Origin: Actinomycetes bacterium
Lineage (GTDB): Bacteria; Actinomycetota; Actinomycetes; Streptosporangiales; Streptosporangiaceae
DNA length: 8,538 nucleotides
Reading direction: 5' to 3'
Assembly: GCA_023425615.1 (NCBI GenBank)
Contig: JAFACJ010000564.1
Coordinates: 1-8,538, forward strand
This document shows, one piece after another, positions 1 through 6,614 of the stretch; position 1 is the first letter of the stretch; every line of letters starts with the position of its first letter. Under the pieces are notes generated by a model. The model was not told where the DNA came from. It ran no database searches and saw only the letters and a list, made by a program, of their open reading frames with translations. The position numbers and the translations under genes are program-made.

Positions 1-1231
1 GGGCGCGGTCCAGCGGCATGCGCCCGCCGAGGAAACGCGCGGGATCGATGATGCCGAGCACGACGTCGGCGTCGGTGACCGTCGGACGGTCACCGCCCCT
101 GCCGTAGCAGGCGGGGCCCGGTACCGAACCTGCGCTCTCGGGACCGACGACGAGCACCCCCGACTCGTCCACGGCGGCGAGGGACCCGCCGCCCGCGCCG
201 ATCGCCGTGACCTTGATCCGCGGCAGTGCCAGATGCAGGTCGCCGACCTCGCTGATCCGCTCGACCAGCGGCTCGCCGTCGATGATCAGGCCGACGTCGA
301 AGCTGGTGCCGCCCATGTCGGAGGTGATGACGTTCGGGTGGCCGAGCCGGGCGGCGAGCGCGGTCGAGGCGAGCACTCCCCCGGCGGGCCCGGAGGTGAG
401 CATCGACGCCGACCTGCGCGCGGCGTCCTCGGCGCGCATGACCCCGCCGCCGGAGTCCATGATCGAGAAGTCGCCGGTGAAGCCGGTGGCGCGCAGCCGC
501 CCCTCCAGATTCGCCACATAGTCGCGGATGACGGGACCGAGATAGCTGTTGACCACGGTCGTCGCCGAGCGCTCGTACTCGCCGATCACCGGCGCGACCT
601 CGTGGGAGAGCGTCAGATAGACCTCGGGCCACTCCTCCCCGATGATCCGGGCGACCCGCTCCTCATGCCCCCCGTTGACGAAGGACCACAGGAACGACAC
701 CGCCAGGGCCCGCACCCCCTCGGCGCGCAGACGGCGCAGCGTGCCGCGGACCTCCGCCTCGTCCAGGGCGACGATCTCGCCGCCCGCCGCATCGACGCGC
801 TCGGTGATCTCCACGATGCGCGAACGCGGCACGATCTGCTCGGGATTGCGGCGCAGGCTGTAGTGGCCGGTCGCCGCGCCCATGCCCACCCACGAGGTCA
901 TCGACCGCTGGATGAGCATCGTGTCGCTGAACCCCCGCGTCGTCAGCAACGCGGTCGGGGCGCCCTTGCGCTCGATCAGCGCGTTCGTCGCCGCGGTCGT
1001 CCCATGCGCGAAATAGATGATCGCGGAGCAGAAGTCCGCCAACCCCATCCCATACGACTCCGCGGCCAGCCCCAGCGCGTTCACCACGCCTTCCGACCGG
1101 TCATCGGGAGTCGTCGGCGACTTGAACAACCGGGGCGGACGACCATCCCGCAGCACGACGAGATCGGTGAACGTACCCCCCACGTCCGTCCCCACGAAGA
1201 ACCGCGGAACGGCTTCCGATTTACTATCCAC
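1..1231 (-). CDS. Hydantoinase/oxoprolinase family protein, A-type subunit (partial, C-terminus beyond window)
   Basis: This is the first ~410 codons of a HyuA-type protein; the family is usually about 650-720 residues, so roughly the last 40% lies to the left of base 1. Visible motifs are the N-terminal actin-like phosphate loop VGTDVGGTFTD (residues 13-23), FAHGTTAATNALIERKGAP (about residues 70-90), a TSGPAGG segment, SDMGGTSFDVG (around residue 300) and AIGAGGGS (around residue 340). They fit the Hydant_A_N domain followed by the Hydantoinase_A domain. Family members carry out ATP-dependent opening of hydantoin, 5-oxoproline or related rings, usually with a B subunit; the substrate here cannot be told. 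The start is GTG at 1231-1229, with GAGG about 6 bases upstream. No in-frame ATG lies near it. The gene is divergent from arsR with a ~270-bp gap and shows no functional link to it. Confidence 0.9.
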   Translation of the reverse strand, partial: MDSKSEAVPRFFVGTDVGGTFTDLVVLRDGRPPRLFKSPTTPDDRSEGVVNALGLAAESYGMGLADFCSAIIYFAHGTTAATNALIERKGAPTALLTTRGFSDTMLIQRSMTSWVGMGAATGHYSLRRNPEQIVPRSRIVEITERVDAAGGEIVALDEAEVRGTLRRLRAEGVRALAVSFLWSFVNGGHEERVARIIGEEWPEVYLTLSHEVAPVIGEYERSATTVVNSYLGPVIRDYVANLEGRLRATGFTGDFSIMDSGGGVMRAEDAARRSASMLTSGPAGGVLASTALAARLGHPNVITSDMGGTSFDVGLIIDGEPLVERISEVGDLHLALPRIKVTAIGAGGGSLAAVDESGVLVVGPESAGSVPGPACYGRGGDRPTVTDADVVLGIIDPARFLGGRMPLDRA

Positions 1232-1468
1232 GCCTGCCTCACCACATTCGACACGAAACCGTCTGCACAACCGGCCGGACGTCACCGATGCGACGCCCGC
1301 GCTGCGCTCCGCGCCACACTCTGCGACGTGTCCCAGATCACCAGCAATGCCCCAGTCCGCCCTGCGGACCGGGTCACCACGACGAGGCGCGAAAGGGCGG
1401 TGGCGGTGCCAGGCCGAACGTCGGGACTCTTGCTGAGGCGGGTTGTATCGAGGTTTCTCTGTTCAGGG

Positions 1469-1508
1469 TTGTAGCCTGATTTGAAGGATGTCAATATAGA
1501 AGGATGTC
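1469..1508 (+). promoter_or_regulatory. arsR promoter/operator with TTGA-N6-TCAA inverted repeat
   Basis: TTGA (1481-1484) and TCAA (1491-1494) form an inverted repeat with a 6-base centre, the usual type of ArsR/SmtB operator half-sites. A 10-bp direct repeat GAAGGATGTC occurs at 1483-1492 and 1499-1508; the second copy covers the arsR start codon. A possible promoter is TTGTAG (1469-1474), a 17-bp spacer, then CAATAT (1492-1497). That would start transcription at about 1504, on the ATG itself. The rest of the gap (1232-1468) shows no gene or clear structure. The promoter and operator are inferred; the repeats are seen directly. Confidence 0.5.
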
Positions 1509-1899
1509 GAAACAAGAGCTGCGGGTTCTCGGGCGAGATGGTGGGGACGGCTGTTGTCCCGGTCTGCTGGCCGCTCCGCTCGCCGCCGCGGAGGCGGGTG
1601 AGCTGGCGCGGGTCTTCAAGGCGCTGGGTGATCCGGTGCGGCTTCAGCTGCTGTCGATGATCGCCTCCCGGGCGGGTGGGGAGGTGTGCGTGTGCGATCT
1701 GACACTGGCGTTCGACCTGTCGCAGCCGACCATCTCCCACCATCTGAGGCTCCTGCGCGAGGCCGGGCTGATCGACGGGGAGCGGCGCGGCACCTGGGTG
1801 TACTACCGGCTCGTCCCCGAGACGACCGACCGGCTGGCGGCGATCTTGACCCGTCCCGGCGGCGAGCCGCTGCCGGAGACGCCGGGAGCGTGCCCGTGA
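1504..1899 (+). CDS. arsR: ArsR/SmtB-family arsenic-responsive repressor
   Basis: This is a 131-residue winged-helix repressor. The core runs from ELARVFKALGDPVRLQLL (residues 33-50) through the recognition helix DLSQPTISHHLRLLREAGLI (71-90) to the wing GERRGTWVYYRL (92-103). Metal-binding candidates are the vicinal pair C17-C18 near the N-terminus and C62/C64 in the CVCDL motif. In the characterised Corynebacterium ArsR1 an N-terminal Cys-Cys pair and a Cys of the opposite subunit bind As(III), so the sensor looks intact. The family releases DNA when As(III) or Sb(III) binds, turning on export and reduction genes. ATG 1504 is the only usable start: an in-frame TGA lies at 1477-1479 and AGAAGG abuts the ATG with no spacing. 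Translation may therefore be leaderless. Its stop overlaps the next gene's start (GTGA, 1896-1899). Confidence 0.93.
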   Translation: MSKQELRVLGRDGGDGCCPGLLAAPLAAAEAGELARVFKALGDPVRLQLLSMIASRAGGEVCVCDLTLAFDLSQPTISHHLRLLREAGLIDGERRGTWVYYRLVPETTDRLAAILTRPGGEPLPETPGACP

Positions 1900-2588
1900 C
1901 CGCCGCCGCGGCCTCGGGCGTCACGGGCCGGCTGTCGTTCACCGACCGGTATCTGGCGGTGTGGATCCTGGCGGCCATGGCGGCCGGGCTCGGGCTCGGC
2001 CGTCTCGTCCCCGGCCTCGGCCACGCCCTGGCGGCGGTGGAGATCGGCGGGATCTCCCTGCCGATCGCGGCCGGCCTGCTGGTGATGATGTACCCGGTGC
2101 TGGCGTTCGGGCTGCTCGGCTGGTTCTCCCTCGGCCTGCTGCCCGGATGGCTCGGCCTCGGCGACGGCCGGGCCCTCGGTGTCTCCCCGTGGCGGATCGC
2201 CGCGAACGTGGCGGTGTTCCTCGGCGTTCCGCTCGCCGCGGGCTTCCTCACCCGACGTGTCGGAGGCGCCGTCGGCGTCCGCTCCGCCGGTTCGCAGCCC
2301 GCCGAGACGGTGAACCCGGCCGTGGTGGAGGCGATGGCCGAGGCCGGCGTCGACATCTCCGCCGAGATCCCGAAAGTCCTGACCGTAGAGGCGGTACGGG
2401 CCTCGGACGTGTGCGTCACCATGGGCTGCGGCGACACCTGCCCGGTCTTTCCCGGCAAGCGCTATCTCGACTGGGCCCTGCCCGACCCCGCCGGGCAGGG
2501 TGTGGAGGCCGTCCGGCCGATCCGTGACGAGATCGAACGCCGGGTGCGGAGCCTGCTCGCCGACCTCGGCGTCGAGGCCGTCGCGTGA
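1896..2588 (+). CDS. Collapsed ACR3 arsenite exporter–ArsC arsenate reductase fusion, probably non-functional remnant
   Basis: This 230-codon frame starts at GTG 1896, overlapping the arsR stop, so it is translationally coupled. Residues 13-70 match the beginning of ACR3 (LSFTDRYLAVWI..., then IAAGLLVMMYPVLA; two membrane helices). Residues 71-120 match a later ACR3 segment (FGLLGWF...LLPGWLGL, then SPWRIAANVAVFLGVPLAAGFLTR). Residues 124-230 match the C-terminal part of a low-molecular-weight-phosphatase-type ArsC (VRSAGSQPAETVNP, VTMGCGDTCPVFPGKRY, DPAGQGVEAVRPIRDEI). Missing are the ACR3 segment with its conserved Cys (GLARCIAMV-type motif), the last ACR3 helices, and the ArsC N-terminus with its catalytic CX5R loop. 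ACR3-ArsC fusions of about 500 residues are known in actinobacteria (for example Mycobacterium tuberculosis Rv2643), so two in-frame deletions, or one plus a gene fusion, explain the structure. Neither export nor arsenate reduction is expected. A longer frame open from 1686 lies inside arsR and is not the start. Confidence 0.82.
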   Translation: MTAAAASGVTGRLSFTDRYLAVWILAAMAAGLGLGRLVPGLGHALAAVEIGGISLPIAAGLLVMMYPVLAFGLLGWFSLGLLPGWLGLGDGRALGVSPWRIAANVAVFLGVPLAAGFLTRRVGGAVGVRSAGSQPAETVNPAVVEAMAEAGVDISAEIPKVLTVEAVRASDVCVTMGCGDTCPVFPGKRYLDWALPDPAGQGVEAVRPIRDEIERRVRSLLADLGVEAVA

Positions 2589-2642
2589 CCCGCCACGGCG
2601 TGGTGCGGATCGCTCCCATGCCGCCTGAAACCCGGCGCCAGG

Positions 2643-3221
2643 CTATCGGGCCGGGCCTGGCGGCAGATGGACGGTCATGATCAGGTGGCAGGTCCCGGTG
2701 CCCGACCCGCGGTAGGCATGGGGCACGTCGCCGTCGAACGTGGCGGTCTGCCCGGCTTCGAGGTCGTACTCGGTGCCGTCGACGATCAGGGCCATCCGGC
2801 CGGATGTGACGCTGACGGTCTCCACGACTCCGGCCTGGTGGGGATGGCTGGGATACTCCTCGTCCGGTTCCAGCCGCCAGCGCCAGACCTCGACGGGGGC
2901 GGTGTTCGAGGTCACCAGCATGAGCCGGGCCTCGCCGCCCCGTTCTCCCGTCCACAGCGGCTCGACGGCGTCGGCGGCGACGACGCGGACGCGGCCTTCG
3001 GGCGGCCCCTGCATCAGGGCGGCGACCGAGATGCCGAGGGTGTCGGCGAGCCGTACCAGGGTGGCCAGGTTGGGGTTGCCCTGGGCTTTCTCCAGTCCCA
3101 CCAGGGCGCCCTTGCTGACCTGGGCGCGGCGGCTGAGCTCCTCCAGGGACAGCCCAGCGCGGAGGCGGGCCGCCCGGACGTTGTGCGCGACCGTCCGCAG
3201 GGCCGCGGCCGTCTCGGCCAT
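2643..3221 (-). CDS. XRE-family transcriptional regulator with C-terminal cupin sensor domain
   Basis: This 192-residue protein has an N-terminal lambda-repressor-like helix-turn-helix (about residues 12-68; LRAGLSLEELSRRAQVSKGALVGLEK, then NPNLATLVRLADTLGISVAAL). It also has a C-terminal cupin_2 barrel (about 112-175; HPHQAG with H126/H128, E134, GQTATFDGDVPHAY with H168). The family (PuuR/SutR-like) binds DNA with the XRE domain and a small ligand or metal in the cupin, often controlling an adjacent transporter. ATG 3221-3219 is chosen because the alignable domain begins right after it and GGGAGGG lies 10-11 bases upstream, a little far. An in-frame ATG at 3248 and the open frame to 3299 are less likely. 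It is divergent from the EamA exporter and probably represses both through the repeats in the shared promoter. The ligand is unknown. It is convergent with the arsenic gene across 54 bp without a clear terminator. Confidence 0.9.
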   Translation of the reverse strand: MAETAAALRTVAHNVRAARLRAGLSLEELSRRAQVSKGALVGLEKAQGNPNLATLVRLADTLGISVAALMQGPPEGRVRVVAADAVEPLWTGERGGEARLMLVTSNTAPVEVWRWRLEPDEEYPSHPHQAGVVETVSVTSGRMALIVDGTEYDLEAGQTATFDGDVPHAYRGSGTGTCHLIMTVHLPPGPAR

Positions 3222-3242
3222 ATGATCACCACCCTCCCGCAA

Positions 3243-3314
3243 GGTCATTCTAGTACGTTCCCCGGTCGTTCGATTGGTCTTCACCGGTCGTTCTGACATA
3301 CAGTGTGGTCATTC
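3243..3314. promoter_or_regulatory. Four phased GGTCRTTC direct repeats in the XRE-cupin/EamA divergent promoter
   Basis: GGTCATTC (3243-3250), GGTCGTTC (3264-3271), GGTCGTTC (3286-3293) and GGTCATTC (3307-3314) lie head to tail with starts 21, 22 and 21 bp apart, two DNA turns each. The inner two extend to a shared 10-mer CCGGTCGTTC. A weaker match, GTACGTTC, lies at 3253-3260. Possible promoter boxes sit among them: TAGAAT (3252-3247, minus) for the regulator, and TTGGTC (3274-3279) with CATACA (3297-3302) for the exporter. The boxes are tentative; the repeats are seen directly. Binding here by the XRE-cupin protein is inferred from the arrangement. Confidence 0.65.
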
Positions 3315-3337
3315 CATTGAACTACGGGGGATGTGTC

Positions 3338-4174
3338 GTGATCGCTCTCGTGCTGGCACTGGGCAGCTCGCTCGCCTATGGGTGCGCCGACTTCCTCGGC
3401 GGCTTCGGCGCGCGCAAGGCCCATGTGCTGCGCACCGTGATGGTCGCGGCCCCGGCCAGTCTCGTCGTCGAACTGCTGCTGTGGCCACTGCTCGGCGCCT
3501 CGTTCAGTGCCGGTGCCGTCGGCTGGGGCGCCGCCTCGGGAGTCGCCTCGGCCGCCGCGTTCGCCCTGCTCTACCGCACCCTGGCGATCGGCCCGATGAA
3601 CGTGCTGTCACCCGTGACCGCGCTGGTGTCCGCCGCGCTGCCCGTCAGCGTGGGCCTGCTGCAAGGCGAGCACCTGGCCGCCGCCGGACTGGCGGGACTG
3701 CCTCTCGCGCTGGTGGCGGTGGTGCTGGTCAGCGCCGGACACGGCGCGGGCTCGGCGCGGCCCTCCCCCACCGCGCTGCTGCTGGCCTTCGGAGCCGGCG
3801 CCGCCATCGCCCTCCAACTGGTCTTCCTGCACCAAGCACCGTCCGACAGCGGGGTGGCCCCCCTGATCGTGGGCCGTGCCGTCTCCTCGGCCGTCACCCT
3901 GACCGCGGCCGGGCTGCTCTACCGCAGGCTGGGCCCCGAACGCCCCGCGTACGCGATCGCGGCGGCCGCGGGCGCGCTGGACTCCGTGGCGAACCTGCTG
4001 TTCCTGCTCGCCGCCCGCGACGGAGACCTCGCCGTCGTCGCGGTCATCACCGCCCTCTACCCGGCCGGCACGGTCCTGCTCGCCCGCACCGTCCTGGCCG
4101 AATGCGTCGGCCGCGGCCAGCTCGCCGGCCTGGGCACCGCCGCCATCGCCGTCACCCTCCTCGCCCTGACCTGA
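3338..4174 (+). CDS. EamA/DMT-superfamily small-molecule exporter
   Basis: This 278-residue protein is almost entirely hydrophobic, with about ten membrane helices arranged as two EamA repeats, the usual family size. The first repeat opens with LALGSSLAYGCADFLGGFGARKA and ends with LALVAVVLVSAGHG (around residue 140). The second starts around residue 150 (ALLLAFGAGAAIALQLVFLHQA) and ends at the C-terminus with LGTAAIAVTLLAL. The signature VITALYPAGTVLLARTVLAE (about 238-257) is the conserved final part of the second repeat. Members export amino acids, metabolites or drugs from the inner membrane; the substrate cannot be read. The start is GTG 3338, with GGGGG 8 bases upstream. A GTG at 3305 in the same frame would add 11 hydrophilic residues and overlaps the repeat array. 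Its divergent XRE-cupin neighbour probably controls it, perhaps responding to the exported compound. The end faces helR. Confidence 0.88.
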   Translation: MIALVLALGSSLAYGCADFLGGFGARKAHVLRTVMVAAPASLVVELLLWPLLGASFSAGAVGWGAASGVASAAAFALLYRTLAIGPMNVLSPVTALVSAALPVSVGLLQGEHLAAAGLAGLPLALVAVVLVSAGHGAGSARPSPTALLLAFGAGAAIALQLVFLHQAPSDSGVAPLIVGRAVSSAVTLTAAGLLYRRLGPERPAYAIAAAAGALDSVANLLFLLAARDGDLAVVAVITALYPAGTVLLARTVLAECVGRGQLAGLGTAAIAVTLLALT

Positions 4175-4201
4175 CCGCACACCATCCACCACACCGGACA
4201 C

Positions 4202-4229
4202 CACCCGGGTGAAGTACCGCGCGGCGCGG
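4202..4229. terminator. Possible weak bidirectional hairpin between convergent genes
   Basis: The 56-bp gap between the exporter and the helicase holds the 10-bp palindrome CACCCGGGTG (4202-4211) and a short stem CCGCG/CGCGG with a 3-base loop (4217-4229). No T tract follows either on either strand, so a Rho-independent terminator is not shown. The position between convergent stops is the main argument. Confidence 0.25.
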
Positions 4230-4230
4230 G

Positions 4231-6396
4231 TCAGGGGCCGGTGAGGATGACGAGGCGTTGTGTCGCTCGGGTCATCGCGACGTAGCGGTCGACGGCTCCT
4301 TCGATGCCTTCGCCGAAGGTCTCCGGGGCGATGAGGACGACCAGGTCGAACTCCAGGCCCTTCGCCAGTTCGGGGGTGAGCGACCGGACGCGGGGCGGCG
4401 GCTGGAAGGCGGGGGCGCCGATGACGCAGGCGGTTCCGTCGGCGTGCTCGGCGAGCCAGGCGTCGAGGACGGAGTCCAGGTCCGAGACGGATCCGTGCAG
4501 GACGGGTATGCCGTTGGCGCGGATGGAGGTCGGCACGTTGGCGTCCGGGAGCGCGGCGCGGATGACCGGCTCGGCCTCCGCCATGACCTCCTGCGGCGTC
4601 CGGTAGTTGACGGTCAGGGAGGCCAGGGTGATCCGGTCGAGCCCGACCCGCTCGAGCCGCTCCCGCCACGACTCGGTGAAACCGTGCCTGGCCTGGGCGC
4701 GGTCCCCGACGATGGTGAAGCTCCGGGACGGGCAGCGCAGCAGCAGCATCTGCCACTCGGCGTCGGTGAGCTCCTGCGCCTCGTCCACGACGATGTGCGA
4801 GAACGGGCCCGCGAGCAGGTCCGGGTCGGCGCCGGGCAGGACGCTCTCATCGACGAGGCTGACCTGCGCGTCCTGCCCGCGCAGCATCGTCACCAGACCC
4901 ATGCCCTCTTCGTCCGGGTCTACCCTTTCGGCGGCTTCGATGAGGGAGTCGACGACCTGGGCCATGTGCTCGCGCTGGGCGGCGAGCGCGGCCTCCCTGC
5001 GGCGTCTGCGCCGTGACTCCTGCGGGTCGCCGAGCCGCTGGCGGGCGGCGTCCAGCAGCGGCAGGTCGGACACCGTCCAGGCCCGTGCCTCCTCGCGCTG
5101 GAGCGCGCGGACCTCCTGCGGGCTGAGCCATGGCGCGCACAGCCGCAGGTAGGCGGGCACCGTCCACAGGTCCCCGACGAGGTCGGCCGCCTCGAGCAGC
5201 GGCCACGCGCGGTTGAGTGCCATGAGCAGGTCCCTGTTGCGCGACAGCGACCTGCGGAGCTGGTCCTCCGGGACGTCGCCGACGTACTTGTCGACCAGGA
5301 TCGTGAGCACCTCCTCCCAGATCCGGTCGCGCGCCTCGTTGTGCGGGGTGCCGGGGTCCGGCGCGTGGAACGCCTCGGCCCAGTCGTCGGGGCTCAGCCG
5401 GAGGTCGGACCAGGGGGTCTCGACCGTCATCCCCTCGGTGGGCGGCTTCTCGTAGAACCTGACGGCGGCCTCGACCGCCTTCACCCAATCCGCCGACGAC
5501 TTCAGGCGTGCGGCTTCCGGGTCGGCCTCGGTCCTCGCCTCCGCCCCCTCGGGGACGAGGTCGCGCAGGGTGCAGGTCTGCACGCCGTCCTCGCCGAGGC
5601 TGGGCAGGACGTCGGAGACGTAGGCCAGGTACGGCTGGTGCGGGCCGACGAACAGCACGCCGCCGCGGTGGCGGCCGAGGCGGGGGTCGGAGTAGAGGAG
5701 GTAGGCCGAGCGGTGCAGCGCGACGACGGTCTTGCCCGTGCCGGGCCCGCCGTCGACGACGAGAGCGCCGCGTGACCCCGCGCGGATGATCGTGTCCTGG
5801 TCTGCCTGGATGGTGCCGAGCACATCGCGCATCCGCGCCGACCGGTGGCCGCCCAGGCTGGCGATGAAAGCCGACTGGTCGTCGAGCGCGGCGTGCCCCT
5901 CGAACCCGTCCGAGGTGAACACCTCGTCCCAGTAGTCGCCGATCCGGCCGCGCGTCCAGCGGTATCGGCGGCGGCTCGCCAGCCCCATCGGGTTGGCGTG
6001 CGTCGCGCCGAAGAACGGCTCCGCCGCGGGGGAACGCCAGTCCAGCAGCAGCCGGCGGCCCGCCCGGTCCGTGAGGCCGAGCCGTCCGACGTACACGGGC
6101 TCGGAGCCGTCCGCGCCGACGATGCGCCCGAGGCACAGATCCAGCCCGAAGCGGCGCAGGGTGCGCAGGCGGGCGGCCAGCCGGTGGATCTCCAGGTCCC
6201 GGTCCAGCGCCGCCTGCCCGCTGCCGCCCGGCGCCTTGCGCGCGGCGTCGAGACGGCCGGACAGGTCGGCGATCGTCTGCTCCAGGTTCGCGGCGATGGC
6301 CGCGAAATGCCGCTCGTCATCGGCGATCAACGCCGGGGCGGCCTTGGCGGCGAGGCGGTCGGGGAGGTCGAACGCGCTGGTGGTCGATGAATTCAC
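4231..6396 (-). CDS. helR: HelR/HelD-like RNA polymerase recycling ATPase (rifamycin-tolerance helicase)
   Basis: This 721-residue superfamily-1 ATPase has an N-terminal antiparallel coiled coil (about residues 25-82, charged and Leu-rich) as in HelD. It is followed by the WRSPAAEPFF region (120-129), Walker A GGPGTGKT (216-223), Walker B VVDEAQ (536-541), motif III VGDRAQ (563-568), NYRT (597-600), KGLEFDLVVLI (679-689) and motif VI YVAMTRATQRL (705-715). An R/E-rich helical stretch at 460-490 lies between the two halves. HelD proteins insert into the RNA polymerase channels and release stalled enzyme from nucleic acid. The actinobacterial HelR subgroup also protects against rifamycins. The subgroup call rests on the sequence type plus the RAE-like palindrome 219 bp upstream; plain HelD is the alternative. 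The start is GTG 6396-6394, with GGAG (6408-6405) 8 bases upstream. It is convergent with the exporter and appears to be a single-gene unit with its own promoter. Confidence 0.88.
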   Translation of the reverse strand: MNSSTTSAFDLPDRLAAKAAPALIADDERHFAAIAANLEQTIADLSGRLDAARKAPGGSGQAALDRDLEIHRLAARLRTLRRFGLDLCLGRIVGADGSEPVYVGRLGLTDRAGRRLLLDWRSPAAEPFFGATHANPMGLASRRRYRWTRGRIGDYWDEVFTSDGFEGHAALDDQSAFIASLGGHRSARMRDVLGTIQADQDTIIRAGSRGALVVDGGPGTGKTVVALHRSAYLLYSDPRLGRHRGGVLFVGPHQPYLAYVSDVLPSLGEDGVQTCTLRDLVPEGAEARTEADPEAARLKSSADWVKAVEAAVRFYEKPPTEGMTVETPWSDLRLSPDDWAEAFHAPDPGTPHNEARDRIWEEVLTILVDKYVGDVPEDQLRRSLSRNRDLLMALNRAWPLLEAADLVGDLWTVPAYLRLCAPWLSPQEVRALQREEARAWTVSDLPLLDAARQRLGDPQESRRRRRREAALAAQREHMAQVVDSLIEAAERVDPDEEGMGLVTMLRGQDAQVSLVDESVLPGADPDLLAGPFSHIVVDEAQELTDAEWQMLLLRCPSRSFTIVGDRAQARHGFTESWRERLERVGLDRITLASLTVNYRTPQEVMAEAEPVIRAALPDANVPTSIRANGIPVLHGSVSDLDSVLDAWLAEHADGTACVIGAPAFQPPPRVRSLTPELAKGLEFDLVVLIAPETFGEGIEGAVDRYVAMTRATQRLVILTGP

Positions 6397-6434
6397 GGCA
6401 TCGGCTCCGATCTGAGGTTCGTGACTTCTCGGAT

Positions 6435-6458
6435 CCAGATCTGGGCGCTCGGGAGCGC
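6435..6458 (-). promoter_or_regulatory. Adjacent palindrome and hairpin in the helR leader
   Basis: CCAGATCTGG (6435-6444) is a perfect 10-bp palindrome. Directly beside it GCGCTC (6445-6450) and GAGCGC (6453-6458) pair perfectly around two bases. They lie 39-62 bases upstream of the helR start codon, in the predicted transcript. No T tract follows, so termination is not shown. The function is unknown. Confidence 0.4.
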
Positions 6459-6492
6459 GACTGGACTCTGCTGCATGAAGGGAAAGGGGAAT

Positions 6493-6555
6493 TGCGTGTG
6501 GCGCTGCTCATCGGCGGACGACGCCGCGGCTTCTAAGCCGACGCCGATACACGCA
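6493..6555 (-). promoter_or_regulatory. Large bulged stem-loop in the helR 5' leader (candidate cis-regulatory RNA)
   Basis: On the plus strand TGCGTGT (6493-6499), ATCGGCG (6510-6516) and CGGCTT (6527-6532) pair in order with ACACGCA (6549-6555), CGCCGAT (6542-6548) and AAGCCG (6535-6540). This gives 20 perfect base pairs. One side is almost continuous; the other has two 10-base bulges (6500-6509 and 6517-6526). The apex has only two unpaired bases, so the inner pairs would open in RNA. It sits between the inferred transcription start and helR, so the helR messenger would carry the complementary fold. It matches no riboswitch class I recognise. Confidence 0.45.
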
Positions 6556-6614
6556 CTTCGCATCCCCCGTTTCCGTAGGCACTGGCCTCGGCCGATGATT
6601 CTGAGGCATGACCC

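Noticed and set aside
1282..1743. A 153-codon minus-strand frame across the arsR promoter
   Set aside because: It is antisense to arsR with no recognisable domain; open frames are expected at this GC content.
1686..1895. Upstream extension of the ACR3-ArsC frame (300 codons in total)
   Set aside because: It runs through the arsR coding sequence in another frame and has no homology; GTG 1896 overlaps the arsR stop.
3222..3299. Longer N-terminus for the XRE-cupin protein (start at 3299 or 3248)
   Set aside because: It would place coding sequence over the repeat array and promoter; the helix-turn-helix domain follows ATG 3221 directly and a GGGAGGG precedes it.
4608..6136. Large minus- and plus-strand frames overlapping helR
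   Set aside because: They are Arg/Pro/Gly-rich shadows of the helicase coding frame without motifs.
6317..6511. A 64-codon minus-strand leader frame overlapping the helR start
   Set aside because: It has an Arg/Ser-rich random-looking product and no ribosome-binding site; not supported as a leader peptide.
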